This document shows, one piece after another, positions 9,681-22,218 of a DNA stretch of 64,000 bases; position 1 is the stretch's first letter, and each line of letters begins with the position of its first letter. The notes under the pieces were generated by a model. The model made no database searches and was not told the DNA's origin. It saw only the letters and a program-made list of their open reading frames with translations. The position numbers and the translations under genes are program-made. The DNA is from Agapanthus africanus (lineage: Eukaryota; Streptophyta; Magnoliopsida; Asparagales; Amaryllidaceae): the NCBI GenBank assembly GCA_030015575.1, contig CM057337.1, positions 296,260,044 to 296,324,043 of the forward strand, in the 5' to 3' direction.

Positions 9681-12600
9681 TGTAGCGTTTTGAAAATCGT
9701 TTCGGTGAAATTTCGGAAAATCGGTAAAATGAGGGGGTTTTCTGTAAAAAAGTCAAAATACAAATATCTTATTATAAAAATTAAATATACATATTCTAGC
9801 TATGTAATTGCTATTATTTGGTGTTTATTGAGCCGCTGGTGAAATTTCAAATTTTCTGAAAAAAATATTATTTTATTATTATTTTAAGCCGTCACTAATA
9901 CATTTAATTAGGGAAAATTACAAATTGGAATGAGTTGAAAAAAATTTTGTGCATCATAAAACATTAAATAAAATTTTATCATGTGGTTTTTGGAACGAAA
10001 TCATTTGCCAAAACGGTTTAGAAATTATTGAAGAAAAAAGGCTTTTTTTTTAGCGTAAATGGATGTTTGGGGTATCGTATTTATCATTTTTCATCACCCC
10101 ACACCCGTACCCACACCCACACACCCCCACTTACTCCTCCCCTTAGCCAAATTCAGCAGCCCTCACTTTTTCCCCACTTGGTTTGAAAAGGAAAAGAAAA
10201 GAAAAGAAAAGAGTAGAAAATAATATATTTTGAGTTGACTTTGACTTGAAACAACTTTCCCCACCTCACTCTCTCTCCTCACTCACCCACCCCCCCTCAA
10301 ATCTGGCCGAAACTGATCCTAGAGCAGCAGCCCCCCTCCCCCAAGTTCTCACTCCATTTTTGCTTCAAAAATCCATAAAAAGCTTCAAAATCCATACAAT
10401 TTCAAAGCTTTTTTCCAAATCCAACACTTACCCATTATTCCTTAGCATTTCAAGCATGGATCCTTGTGAAAAGAGAGCATTTTGGAGTGCCATGGATGCT
10501 TGTGGATCTTCTTATGCTTTTGGGTATATTTCTAAACATTTTGTTGCTTAAATTGTTACTAATTTCTTAAGCTAATTTATTTAAGTGTTATTTGGATATG
10601 TGAGTTTAATTGCAAGTTTTGGAATTCAAGTTGTGAAATTGAATGCAAGTTAGGGTTTATAAAATTGGTGTATGGTTGTGTGTTATAATTAGGCTTTGTT
10701 GTCATGTTAATACAAGTTTAGTAGCTAGTGCTAATGGCTAGCTTAAAAAATTGTATTAAATTGCTAATTTGCTTACTAGGTTTTTTGAAAATTGTTAAAT
10801 TCTTGAGATTAAAAATGTGATTAGGTTTTTCTTGGCTTCATTAACTTTATTAAGTGTGGTTTAATACTTTGGATCATGCAAATCTAAGCTAGATTGTAGT
10901 TTGTGCATTTTTGCTTTGAAATTGTTAAAAAGGGTATTTTTGTAAACTAGAATATTAGGATTTTTGGAATTTGATGAGATTAAATTCCGGAAATTGTTTA
11001 TACGACTTGTTTAAGATATTTAATAAATATATTGGCCGCTACATTCATTTAAACATCATGTTTTGTACAAAAACGGCGAATTGTGCTTGCTAGATTTTCG
11101 GAAAAATGACTTTTTAAGTGAAATTGGGGTTTTTGTGAGTTTTAACCTAGTTTATATTAAAATTAGTGTTCGTGAATGTGCAAATGAGTGTATTTGGATT
11201 TTCTCGATGGTTTGGCGTTTGTACGCCGACGTCGAGGGTTTTTGGGTTGATTTGTGAAAGCAACCATAGGTTTTGACCTATGTGGGATTCGTGCGTCGTT
11301 TTGGTCATGAGTCGGATTTTAATGAGATATGGTGCGTTATGATATGTAGGTACCCCCATGTGGACTTCGAGACGACAAACAAGCGCGTGGCAACGTAGGC
11401 ACCGGCCAGCGAGGACCAGGTGAGTAGATTTATATCTACGGGGAGAAGTCGGGTGGATGGCGTATAGCACCCCCGCAGTCCGTGGTGGTGTATACGGATG
11501 CGTATACACACCAATAATTATTATATGTCATTTGGGATTATTAACGATACTTAGGATGGATATTGGTGTGTTAGATTATTTTAGCGTTGCGAACCCTAGG
11601 GTAGTGTTGCACACACATACACATATACATACTTGCATACATTCCTATTGATATGTGCTCATGGGATTCTATATAGTTATGTGTTCACATAGGTATGGGA
11701 CTGTGTGTTCACATACGGATTTGAGGATAGTACTTGGGATTTATGATGAGTCGATGAGATTTGATTTGAGGCCGTGAGATCGGTGATATAGCGGGGGTTC
11801 GTATTTGAGATACGACATGACGTTGTAGCGGGTCCTTGACGTAGTTTTTACACATGTGCATGCATACTTAGACGGTATCAGTATTGTACTAGATGTAGAT
11901 CAGTACCCCGATCATGATAATTGATAAAGAGGATACCAGGTGAATAGTATGATGAATGTGATATTGACCCGTACCTAGATTTGGGATGCCGTACGACGGA
12001 TTTACGTACGAGCTATATTGATGATTGATCCGCACTTTTGACTTGGGATGTCTGGTTATGGATATGATATTATTGAGGCGGGATCACCGACTATACATAT
12101 ACAGGTATGTATATGTATCGACTCAGATGATAGGCGGTTTCCTTACCTGTAGTTCAGCTTGTTAGTTCAGCCGTATAGTTTAGCGTAGTTGTTAGATTAG
12201 ATTAGACCCTACCTATTTCAAAACTAACGAATCGTGGGTATTTTAAAAGACAACCCAAGGGATCTTACGGATATTTCAAAAGACGTATCTTTTCATAAAA
12301 ACACCGTAGCCCCTATTTTCAAAACCCCATGATTCGTGTTATTTCAAAAGGCACCAATTTGTAGGACTTATATTAGATTAATGCAGATTAGTTATCGTTG
12401 TGTCTAGTTTCAGCTCCCACACATTATTGCTGTTCGCTCTGCCTCGCATATTTATTTTGCTGCATATTCCATTATTGATATCATGCTGTTAGGACACTAG
12501 CACAATTACCGATGATGCGTATGTACCACGTACACCTATTTGCCGGCTTACACACATCTTCATCGGTAATTGCCATGTCACGTACACTTTAGAGAATATA

Positions 12601-14118
12601 ATTGCTTGACTTAGATTGTTAGCTAGTAGTTTTGACATGATATTAGTGTACTTCTCTTATATGCCATATTAGACATTGTAGTTATTACCTACCACTTCAT
12701 GCATACTGTTATTCAGTTGTTCATGCCTAGTTCATTATCATTGACATATGCACTTGTGATGATTTCTTGAGATTTATGATATTTCTGGATTTCGGGGAAA
12801 GCCGCAAAATTTACAACTTATGATCTTTTAAAATATAAAATGTTGCGGTTTTCTAGTGATGTAAAGTGTCGTCCACCATGAGTTTGCTGTGGTTTTGGAG
12901 ATCCGTGTCGAGGAGTGGAGGAACCGTCACGGGTACATGGTGGGCCCGGTATGGTACCCCGGGGCAAGAGGAATGTGGTGTTGACGTTGAGCCTGGCTGG
13001 GGAGCACTACCTACCGGTGATATTACCCGACGCGTCGGATATCCGGAGGATACCATCGTGGTCTTGAGATGGATGGTAGGGGCCGGTCTGGACTGACGGC
13101 GCCCTAGATATTGAGATTGAGACATTGATATTTCGAGACAGTGAGATTTATGTTTTGTGTCGATGCTAGACACTGTTGATGCTGATTTCATTTATGATAC
13201 CTCAGTTTAAAAATACGAAGGAAATCTCACTAATTTATGAAAACAGTTTCTTCATTTACATGTATTCTGTTTCATGCATTCATACCTCATTCATATGATA
13301 TATTGCTACCTGAGGCACTGACACGGGCACATGAAATTATACTCGGGTTAGATATTACCCTAGCCATTGTTATAGGCTGCCTGTTATACTTATATTTAAG
13401 GATATATTATGATCATTGACCTAGGTTGCGTTATTTATGCGATTTCTGTGCGTAGATGTTTTCTATTCACGAGTTGGCAACTCACCCCCGTTGTGCCCCA
13501 ATTTCTTGCAGGTTTGCCGTACAGGTTTCATTACGGCTTGCGGGCTCAGTTTCATTCGGGTGGCTTGCTAGTAGGTGGGTTTTTCTTGTATCGTACCCAT
13601 CATATTACCTTGTATGATATTATTCAGTTGTATCTAGTAAATTCTATCAACCAAACATGTATTTATTGAGATAGAGACCAGTGTTGTTTATTCTTTCGAC
13701 CTTAGAGTCGCTCGTTATATTTCTGGTGGTTTTGAGTTTCCTTTTGAGTTTTGATCCTCGCCGTTGGCGTTGTATATTATATTACTTGTGTGGTTGTGAC
13801 CGTCGATTGACGAAGAGCTAGCTCCCGCTTGGGGATGCCTTTTTCTTGATTTCGTATACTATTCATGTTGTATCCCGTTTGGGGGCCAGTATTTACAAAG
13901 GAGGCTCTGCCGAAATTTTCAGTAAAATTTTGATGTTTTTAAAAAACCGCATAATTCGGCTTATGCTATTGAAACTACTTGTTTTAAATTGGTTTTCCTT
14001 CACTCTACTTCTTTTCTTGGTTTGGATTTCTGGGTTTTCGGTTTACTTAGATTACGTACGCCTCGAGACGTTTCGTAGTTTAAGTGCCGGTCATGTTCCG
14101 TACTTTCGGGACGTGACA
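9681..14118 (+). mobile_element. Solo Ty3/gypsy-like LTR (4438 bp)
   Basis: A TG...CA unit (TGTAGCGTTTTG to ACGTGACA) is bounded on both sides by the duplication CTTCT (9676-9680 and 14119-14123). Its length and ends match the LTR of the minus-strand gypsy-like element at 32815-37449 (reverse complement TGTAACGTTTT to TCGTGACA). It has no internal region, PBS or PPT, so it is a solo LTR left by recombination between two LTRs. Landmarks shared with the other copies include GGTACCCCCATGTGGACTTC (about 11347) and GTAGATTTATATCTAC (about 11422). Predicted open frames in it are short and unconvincing. Assignment to gypsy is by LTR form and homology, not by protein. Confidence 0.85.
10456..10551 (+). 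other. Short open frame in the gypsy-like LTR
   Basis: A 31-codon frame begins MDPCEKRAFW about 775 bases into the LTR and ends just after a GGGTATATTT sequence. Both LTRs of the minus-strand gypsy-like element have a related frame at the same relative place (MDFGDGKYSFW at 36723-36797 and MDFGDGKHSFW at 52405-52479), also followed by GGTATAAAT or GGGATAAAT. The common pattern is MD, then K, then FW. It may be a leader peptide or an exon end. The similarity is weak and could be inherited DNA rather than selected protein. Confidence 0.3.
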
Positions 14119-14123
14119 CTTCT

Positions 14124-16099
14124 TTTACGGGCTCCCACCTCTATACCGAGGCAACTCGGGCACGATGTTGGCGGTCCGACGTGCCCAAGGTTTGCTGTAG
14201 AATGTGTAGTGCTCATGTCTCATTTCGGGGTAGTGGATGTTGCCTTTTAGTGGAGGGATGAACCATAGAGTTTTACTTGGGAATTTTGGTGAAGAAAAAT
14301 GATATGAGATCAACCAAGAACCCCCACTCAAAATGGGACAGCCCCCATTAGAAGTGGCCGGCCATGCATGAATGGAGAGAAGGGAGTGAATGAGGGAGTG
14401 TATGGATCAATGAAAGAAAATAAGCCCACACTCATACAAGAGAGAGAGAAGGTTACAATGATAAACAATGATCACAAAAGGAGAACCTCACTCCATCAAC
14501 CTCATCATTTCCAAAAGTCAAGTAATCATGAAGATAGAAGTCAAGCAATGATGGAGTAAACAAGTCAAATGATGGTGCAACCATCATGACACATCAATAT
14601 GCAAAGACCCCCTTCCAAATTGCTTATTTGCACAAATGCAAATAAGCCCTCCTCCACCAATCTTCGGCCAATGATAGATACAAAAGAAATATGGCCGAAA
14701 CGGAAAGCAAACTGGCAACTCCAAAAAACTGGTCCCGTAATAAATTACAGGAAAACCCCGATACTGTGTATACACACCCGCATCTGTATTCCAACCGAAT
14801 ACAAATGCAATGAGACAAAATCAACACTGTACTATACTAGGATCCGGCTTAAACTAAAGCCGGCTAGTATTATCCGTCCGATCCTGATCCGTGCAATACC
14901 GCACGTATCTGATCGAACCCTGCCATATATCCACACGGCCTTTAGTACTAACCGTCCGATCCTGATCCGTGCAATACCGCACGTATCTGATCGAACCCTG
15001 CCATATCTCCATACGGCCTCTACAGCGTTTCGCCCGAAACTTGAGTAACTGAATGTGGGGGACTCTAAAGACTCGTCAATACTATGCCTGTGGATTTAAC
15101 CGCTAGCACGTCAGAGGTATTAGCCATACGTGACGGGCCACCAGCTATTGACCGAAAGGGACGTCGATGAGCGAACTCATCCTGATACTTTACTGAGCCT
15201 GTCAGTGACAATATCCGTACAGTCCGGTCCGTTCGTCTATGAGCATCGCATTGCTGGCCTAGGGGGTTGGTAAATGTCAGACCCCTAAAAGCGGTACATG
15301 TCGTGTCGGAGTGAAGCCCAGAACACCCTGAGATACTACTGGAATACCTATCAGTAAATCTCCAGCCTTGGCCAAGGACTTCGTGTAATGGCTCTCCTAG
15401 ACACAGCGCGACCTCACTGCCAATACCGGGAGAGACGAACCCCTGAAGATCCGCTCACTGCCTCCATGTGGCTCGGGACTGTACCTAACTAAAACCTGTT
15501 TGCACGTCTCCTTTGAGCGTGGTAGGGTAGTAATCAAAGTACAGTGGGAACTCACACGAGACAAATGACGATCCTCAGGTCGATGAACCAACCTGTACAT
15601 ATGTCACCAGGGAACTGCTATCTGACGTCAGGTATAAGACCAACTAGCATGTTCCCGGCGAGTCCTGTCCGGTGTACTCATAACCCAATGAGCACCTGTA
15701 TACATCTTTGGTGAACAAACTGACACCAGTGGCTTGTGAGACCGGCCACCGCCCCTCGTCGGGGTCTCGACTGTATACACTAGTCTACTCTGGAGTATCG
15801 ATGCCCTATCTCGAAACTCCCATGACTAGGGACCTTTTAAGGATGTGCTTATAGACTACCAGCTCCCACGCATATGATCGCCCTCATACTGCTGGCAGTC
15901 AAGCAAGAATCTTAGGGGCTCTATCAACGTGCAATAGTGACCTGTCAGGTCACCTAAAGCAGTACACGATGATAAAGGTAAACCAGATAGCATACTATCA
16001 TCTTGAGTAAGACTGTCCTACCGGAATAGGTCCTCCCTCAATCATTGCAATCACGTGTCTGTGATCCAATAATTGACTCTGAGGGCACTATCTCCAACA
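14124..16099 (-). mobile_element. A1 5' LTR piece 2
   Basis: This continues the split LTR after the CTTCT duplication and runs to ATCTCCAACA. It matches 1696-3673 closely and includes the 78-bp tandem duplication at 14874-15029. It is followed by the GATAC target duplication at 16100-16104. Confidence 0.9.
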
Positions 16100-16104
16100 G
16101 ATAC

Positions 16105-16377
16105 TCCCACGACTAGGAACATTTGAAGGATGTACTTACCAACTAACCTGTCCCCACTAGTATGATCCGCATCATAATTCTGGTAGTTAAGTACTCATCC
16201 TAAGGGCTTTATCGACATGTAATAAGGAGACAATAAGTGTACATGTTAAGATAAAGTGCAACCATATAGCAAACTATCATGTCGAGCAAGAAAGTCCTCC
16301 CTATATATGTCCAAGTATCCACTGCAATATACATCACAAGTACAGTAATAGCCTCTAGGGCATATATATAACTAACA
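16105..16377 (-). mobile_element. Host family B copia, 3' LTR piece 2
   Basis: This continues the LTR interrupted at 1434 and ends GGCATATATATAACTAACA; in element sense it starts TGTTAGTTATATATATGCCC. It matches 24160-24435 and 32140-32414 of element B4. Confidence 0.85.
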
Positions 16378-16392
16378 ATCTCCCACTTGCAC
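16378..16392 (-). other. Host element polypurine tract
   Basis: ATCTCCCACTTGCAC on the plus strand abuts the LTR end, giving the same sense PPT (GTGCAAGTGGGAGAT) as in A1, A2 and B4. Confidence 0.85.
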
Positions 16393-16439
16393 TAAGGCCA
16401 TTTGTTGTAGTATCTCATACTCAAAAATTTAGCAGTGGT

Positions 16440-19393
16440 TGTAGTATCTCATACTCTACCATCCCAAAATCTCTCAAATAGTATTTGGGGAAGCAGGCCT
16501 TAGTGAGTGGATCCACCGTGTTAACCTCAAAATCTACTCTCCTCACCTCGATTCCTTGGAGATCAACCATCTCCATGATCAGGTGATACTTGCCTCAGAA
16601 TATGTCTGGATCACTGATGGGACCGGCGTTCCTAGGCCAAATCCATAACTCCACTGAAGTCACAATAACAGTTATTGGACGCTCAAAGGTAGGAACCATG
16701 TTCATCTCATGAACAAGAAATGCCCAGACAGCCACTTTGGCAGCATCGTTGGTAGCGATGTATTCAGCCTTTATCGTCTAGTATGTCACGGTATCTAGCT
16801 TGGAACTCTTCCAACATACCGTCCCTCCACTGAGGGTAAAGACAATACCTGTGACTGACTTTCAGTCGACCTTATCACTCTGGAAGCTCGAACAAAGAAC
16901 ATTCTTTTACTGCTTCACAAGTACTTAACAATGTCCTCCATAGCTGTCCAGAGATTCTCCTAAGATCCGATTGATTTCTTATCACTATTCTTAGTCAGTA
17001 ATCTACATCTGGTCTGGTATATAACATCGCACACATGATAGAGCTTACTGCCGAAGCATAGGGTATCCCTTGCATGCGAGCACTCTCAAAATCCGTCTTG
17101 GGAGACTTCTTTTTGGAGAGAGTGATCATGAGTAAGTGGGCGAACCAAGACGCTTAGAATCTTCCATACAAAACTCCTTTAGTATGGTGTTAGTGTACCT
17201 GGTTTTGGGACACTCCCAATATCCACTTAGATCTATCACCATAGATCATAATCCACAAGATATAGTCGGTATCATCCAGATCTTCTATGGAGAATCCTCG
17301 TGATAAGAGGAGCTTGACCGAGTGTAGCATAGGAAACCATTTCCTATCAAGAGTATGTCATCTACGTACAATACGTGGAAGAAAACCTTAATCTCTACAA
17401 CCTTCTTTTATATACAGGGTTCATCTATCTTTTTGATGAAGTCAAACTCTTTGACTGCTACATCAAAACAGATGTTCCAACTCCTCGATACTTGCATTGA
17501 TCCTGATGGACTTAAGCATAGCTTTGAAAGTCTCAACTTTTCCATTAACACTAAGAATCTTCTCAAGATCCATTTGCTTCCGATGAGTTTTACCCCTTTA
17601 GGTGCAATATGCAAAGTCATACTTTGTTGGTGTACATGGATTCCATCATTGATCGCATAACATCCAGCCTTTTCATAGAGTCGCCACTCGTGATGGCCGG
17701 CCTGAACCTAGTTGGGCCATCATCTATCATGATTCATTCCTCGCTCCTACTGTCACCAAGAAAACCTTAGTATCTCTCAAGTGGATTAGGAACCTTACTA
17801 GATTCGCGGAGTGGCTGATGTTCGTTGGAGACTATTGAATCCTTTGGTTTCACCAAATCATCAGCTGTTAGTTTGTCTTGCTGGAACTCCTTCCAGTTCT
17901 ACCTCATGTCCACAAATTTCTTCACAAGAAATTCCTTTTCTAAAAAGGTGGCATGCTGAGAAAAAAAACACCTTTTGCTCCTCAGTTAGGTAGAAGATAT
18001 ACGCTCGCAAATATTCGGGATATCCAACAAACTTACAGAGCTGACCTTGCCTCGAGCTTGTCCAGATTTTGCTTTTCAACATAGGTCGGACAACCCCATA
18101 TCTTAACTCGTTTAAGACATGGTCTCTTCCCATTCCATATATCATATGGAGTGGTAGGCACTGATTTGGATGGAAGCCCATTCAATAGGTATGCAACGTC
18201 TCAAGTGCATAACTCCAGAAGGAAACAATTAACTCAGCAGTACTCATCATAGAGCGCGCCATATCTCATAGGGTGCGATACCTCCGCCCCGATACACCGT
18301 TGTGCTATGGTGTATTCGAAGGAGTAAGCTGAGAGAAAATCACATTCTCCTTTTAGAAACTCCAGGAACTCCATGCGCAAGTATTCTTCTCCTCGATCTC
18401 ATCGAAGGACTTAATAGTTCTACCCTTCCGGTTCTTAACTTCAAGCTTATATTGCTTGAATTTCTTAAAAGTTTCAGACTCGTGTTTCAACAGGAACGCA
18501 TATGAGAGATGATCGGTGAATATAATGAAGTACGAAGAACCAGCCTTGGCATTTGTAGACATAGGACCGTATACATCATTATGTATCCATCCCAAGAGTT
18601 TAGTAACTCTTTCTCTGTTTCCAGTAAATGGAGTATTGGTCATTTTACCTTTGAGACAAGACTGGCAAGTATCATAAGATGAAAATTCGAACAGATTCTC
18701 ATGTTCTTCCTTATGTAACTTAGCTGGTCATGTCGCAATGATATGACCTAGTCTATAATGCCACAAGAAGGATTCGTTCATTTCTGAACTATTCCTCTTG
18801 TATGTGTTTGGTATACTTTGAACTGTGATTTCATTTAGAACATATATGCTATTATATAACGTGCCTGATCCAATCAACTCTTGATTCAGGAAAATTTTCA
18901 CAACATTATCCTCCAACACAGAATTATATTCTTCTTTAACTCATTAAAGAAACCGATATAGTATTGTATATCAGGTTCGGTATGTTATAACGTTCGTTCA
19001 GAATCAATGTATTAATACAAGGTGATATTTTGCCAACTGATTTGGCTGCAACAATTGCACCATTCTCTACACTAGTGAACAATCACCTATTCTCAGTTCT
19101 CCACCTATCTGTAGCTCATGTAACAGATTACATTTCTGAGATCCTAATCAGGCATCTCATTCCTAGGACGTAGAGGATATTGAGAAACAGTTCTCGGTAA
19201 TGAACACACCCGAAGAAGATGCATCAACATGAACTTTCTTCGATTGGGTGGCATGGGAATCCAGATATTCCCCTATTTCCTGCTCGGACTTATAAGAATT
19301 ATAAGTTGGAGCGGAACCTACGTTCCCTGGCTCAGTATAATAAGCAGGTTCGGTCAATGCATCCATACTATTATCTTGATTAAGGCGTGACAT
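16440..19393 (-). pseudogene. Host family B pol remnant (PR-INT-RT-RNaseH), no gag
   Basis: In sense order: the start ATG at 19393 opens MSRLNQDN and reads about 77 residues to GVFITENCFSIS, the segment just before the protease. The protease DTGSG site is destroyed (about 19140-19165). A pre-integrase piece with LWHYRLGHI lies at 18728-18919. The integrase core lies at 18353-18643, with DVYGPMST and FIIFTDHLSYAF. Reverse transcriptase has GSKWILR near 17570 and YVDD codons at 17357-17368. RNase H remnants run down to about 16700. Many frameshifts separate these blocks. In intact copia elements gag with a zinc knuckle precedes the protease; here the ATG lies only about 80 codons before it. Confidence 0.8.
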
Positions 19394-19828
19394 GGTCGCT
19401 CCCAGGAGAGAGAGAGAAGAAAACACTCTGCGTGCGCTCTTGCAAGATCAGATTGGTTATTATTTTATCTAATCAGGATGGCTCCCACTGTTTTTATCAA
19501 ATCTTCCTTCAAACCCTAAAAGGTAAGACTAGCCGAGATTAATTACACTCTACAAGTTCGCAAATTTTTCGGCCAGGCGAGTGTCGGTACTTTGATGGAG
19601 GTTTCTCGTGCTTTCGCACGGACCTAATTAAAATAAACCTCATTTTCCCAGGGGCGTAACCCCGTTAACACCTTTTTATACACCTAATTGATCGACTAAT
19701 TGTAATGAGTAAAATTCTCCCAGGAGTAACTCTTACTCACAGTGGGTATCGGGATCCAACTATCTCATAGAAGGTACGTAATCTCATTGCAAATTTCAAC
19801 ACTTGAAATTCCCGATAATACTCTGTCC

Positions 19829-20063
19829 CTAGCGTCCTATGACCTTGACAAAAGCCCATAGTCCACTAGTCAAGTTCAACCCGTATATTTCATGATTGAA
19901 TTAAACCCACCTGCACGACACTTGACGAAAGCCAACAAAGTCGTACGACTACCCTAATCCAATCGCATCATATGCTTAAGCAGATAAGCACTAATCGGCT
20001 ACCGCACACTACGCCTTGACGAAAGCCAACAAACGTAGCACGAATACTAAATACTACTTATCT
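19829..20063 (-). ncRNA. Three-hairpin array, host copy
   Basis: Loop boxes start at 19845, 19922 and 20016. Copies 2 and 3 share TTGACGAAAGCCAACAAA; copy 1 has TTGACAAAAGCC. Flanking arms: CTAG..CTATG with CATAG..CTAG (copy 1), GCACGAC with GTCGTAC (copy 2, one wobble), CTACG with CGTAG (copy 3), and outer AGATAAG/CTTATCT (19982-19988 with 20057-20063). In sense RNA each box can fold as UUGGC-loop-GUCAA with loop UUUC. Confidence 0.65.
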
Positions 20064-20178
20064 GAAATGACGCAGGGCTACGACAGGTTTTTAAGAAAAC
20101 CTTTTGTGTAAGGAACTTGATATCGTCGTAGAATCGAGTGATTTTGAAAAGGAATGTTTTTTAGGCTTTTATTAGTTT

Positions 20179-20422
20179 TGCTAAAGAGGTCACTCCCGGT
20201 GAAGGGATCTCGGCTCTTTCCTTATCGAATAAGGTGCAGGATATTTCACAAATACCACTATACAAAGCAAAAACTATAGAAGCAATCAAAAGAGAAACCG
20301 AGTGGGTTGTAGCATCTGCCATTTTCGCTAAAGAGGTCACTCCCGGTGAAGGGATCTCGGCTCTTTCCTTATCGAATAAGGTGCTGGATATTCTACAAGG
20401 AATACCGCTATGCAAAGCAAGA
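20179..20422 (-). repeat. Duplicated unit of about 140 bp with stem-loop, host copy
   Basis: Two units 147 bases apart have stems AAAGAG/CTCTTT (20183-20188 with 20214-20219; 20330-20335 with 20361-20366) around the invariant loop. Each is followed by a second small hairpin CCTTAT-CGA-ATAAGG. Confidence 0.75.
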
Positions 20423-20940
20423 ACTAAAGCTACCTGTTTTTAAACAACTTTCTACAACATCTTTAGGTTTCTTTTATTTCATTATTCTCTTTAATGAAGT
20501 CCCATCAATTATGCTTCCTAAGCATCACATAAGAAACGAAAGCATCAATATTTATTATATCTCATATATATGATATAAGCAATCATCTCAACATATCAGG
20601 TGATCACATCACAGAATATCAGCAGCAAAAGAACACATATGAAATATTGGATATACTAGGAATTCCTTGTTTTAAATTAAGCCCATAAAAAACACGGATT
20701 CCACGGTCGCGAAGAATAGCCAAACCCACATCCCTAAATCCCTACGAGAGTGGCAAGCAACCCTACCAATTCAAGAGTTAGGAGACCCGGTCTCGACTCC
20801 TCGAGATGGTCTCTCACTGAACCCTAGAATCCGGTTACTTGTGCTCTCCTCCTTCGGTTTATCCTAATGCGGAAAAGTAAATAATATACATCAATGGGGA
20901 CATCATCCTCAACCCGGAAGTGCCCTAATAAAAGAATATT

Positions 20941-22218
20941 TGTAACATTTCAGAAAAAATAAAATATTATTTTTAAGAATTTTTATAATTAAATAATAAA
21001 TATTATGAATATTTTAATAGTGCGATATAATTAAATAAAGATATATTGGGAAAATATTTGGAAAATTATGGAAATTTCTGAAACGAGAGCGTTTTATATG
21101 ATTTAAGCAAATTAGGAATTTTTATAATTAATTATATATAATTTTAATACTTATCGCGATTAAATATCACTAATCGTGCATTAAGCTTGTTTTGTGCATG
21201 TAACATGAACCAAGTCTTTTTCACATTTTTACATTTCCTCCCATAGTCTTTTCTTTTATCTTTATCATGCATGGTTTGTTCTCTTTTAAAAAAAGATAAG
21301 AAAGAATAAGAAAAGAATAGAAAATTAAAATAGTAAAGAATTGGGTATGGGCATGAGAGAGAGAGGTGACCGGTCATTGACCAAGCTCCCATTTCTTTTC
21401 CCCTTCATTTTTCTTCTCCATTTCTCTCCCTCATCTCACCATGGCTGCCACCTCTTTCTTCCCTCCTCTACCTCTACACTACAACACCAAAAACTCATTA
21501 AAAGTTCGTCCCCACTTCATTAAAAACGTGCACAAGCTTCCTACAAGCACTTTAGACAAAGAAAAATTGGATTTTGAAGACTTGGGGCAACTCAAGAAAA
21601 TTCTTGAGTTGCCAAATGAGATAATTCCTTCATCAATTGTATTGTATTTCATTCACTTTAACAACTATGTATGTTTGGAAGTGACTAAGTGATGATTAGA
21701 GGGGTTTGTAAATTCCAAGTTAGGGTATTGATGAAATCTTGAGTAGTGAAGTGTAATTGACGTTAGTAGAGGCCTTGCAACCCCTGCAGTGATTGTTTAT
21801 TGGACTAAACCTGAGAGTAAACCCCCAATTCATAAACCTAGAAACCCTGATATCGGGAAATTGTGGATTTTGTGATGGTATATATATATCTGCTAACACC
21901 CGGGGGCACTAGGATTTATTTTGCAAACATAATGATACATGGAGGCACCTAGGAAGACACCACTGAGACCAGAGCCCCAAATTCCTAACCCAGGCCGCAG
22001 TTTTATTCTTCCTGGACGCAAATTGTGGCCAGGCTGGGGAAAAATCTCTCCATGTTTGGTTCAGGGCTTTTTATTCAGTAAACTAGACCATTTATATGTG
22101 CAAAATTGGCTAATTTGACTTAGGGTAAAATCTGGAGCAAGTTTTCATAGTTTCTGATTTCGTTTTGTGGCTTTTAATGAATTGGAATTTGGTATTTGTG
22201 TTTTATCTCGGTCGATTC
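20941..22218 (+). mobile_element. Plus-strand gypsy-like LTR, piece 1
   Basis: This starts TGTAACATTTCAG, like the reverse complement of the end of the minus-strand gypsy-like LTR (TGTAACGTTTT), and is AT-rich over its first 250 bases. It is cut at 22218 by element B4 and continues at 32420. Since piece 3 ends at 61113 in TCGTGACA, the whole probably was one LTR of more than 3 kb. Whether it is a solo LTR cannot be shown because the flanks do not form a clean duplication (ATATT left, GCCTC right). Confidence 0.65.
22214..22218. repeat. Target site duplication of element B4 (GATTC)
   Basis: GATTC directly precedes the TG of the left LTR and recurs at 32415-32419 directly after the terminal CA of the right LTR. 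Confidence 0.85.

Larger units (their letters stand above)
1435..16099 (-). mobile_element. Ty1/copia element A1 (family A), complete but interrupted
   Basis: This is a minus-strand LTR retrotransposon with TG...CA LTRs, a polypurine tract next to the low-coordinate (3') LTR, a primer binding site next to the high-coordinate (5') LTR and flanking GATAC duplications. Its 5' LTR is split by a solo gypsy-like LTR at 9681-14118. Without that insertion it is about 10.2 kb. In sense order it holds 5' LTR, PBS, a 2.3-kb structured leader, decayed pol without a recognisable gag, PPT and 3' LTR. In the last 73 bases of the two LTRs I count two differences, so the insertion is not very recent. It is the same family as A2 (41935-51883). 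Confidence 0.9.
19394..20940 (-). other. Host element leader, pol-proximal part
   Basis: This is non-coding and collinear with the B4 leader 27254-28920. It includes the three-hairpin array and the two units of about 140 bp. The CCGTTAGG stem-loop and its surroundings, present in B4, are missing here near 20580. The leader is cut at 20940 by a plus-strand gypsy-like LTR; its far end lies at 61114-61730. Confidence 0.7.

Noticed and set aside
13846..14250. 134-codon frame with hydrophobic stretches
   Set aside because: It crosses the border of the solo LTR into the interrupted A1 LTR, so it cannot be an ancestral gene.
19829..20063. tRNA genes as an explanation of the hairpin arrays
   Set aside because: No cloverleaf, no TTCGA/TTCAA T-loop or conserved D-loop bases, and stem lengths do not fit.
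21441..21692. Frame starting MAATSFFPPLPL that looks like a chloroplast transit peptide
   Set aside because: It lies inside the gypsy-like LTR at the place of the leader in the other copies. It has no downstream domain and no match to the frames of the related LTRs.
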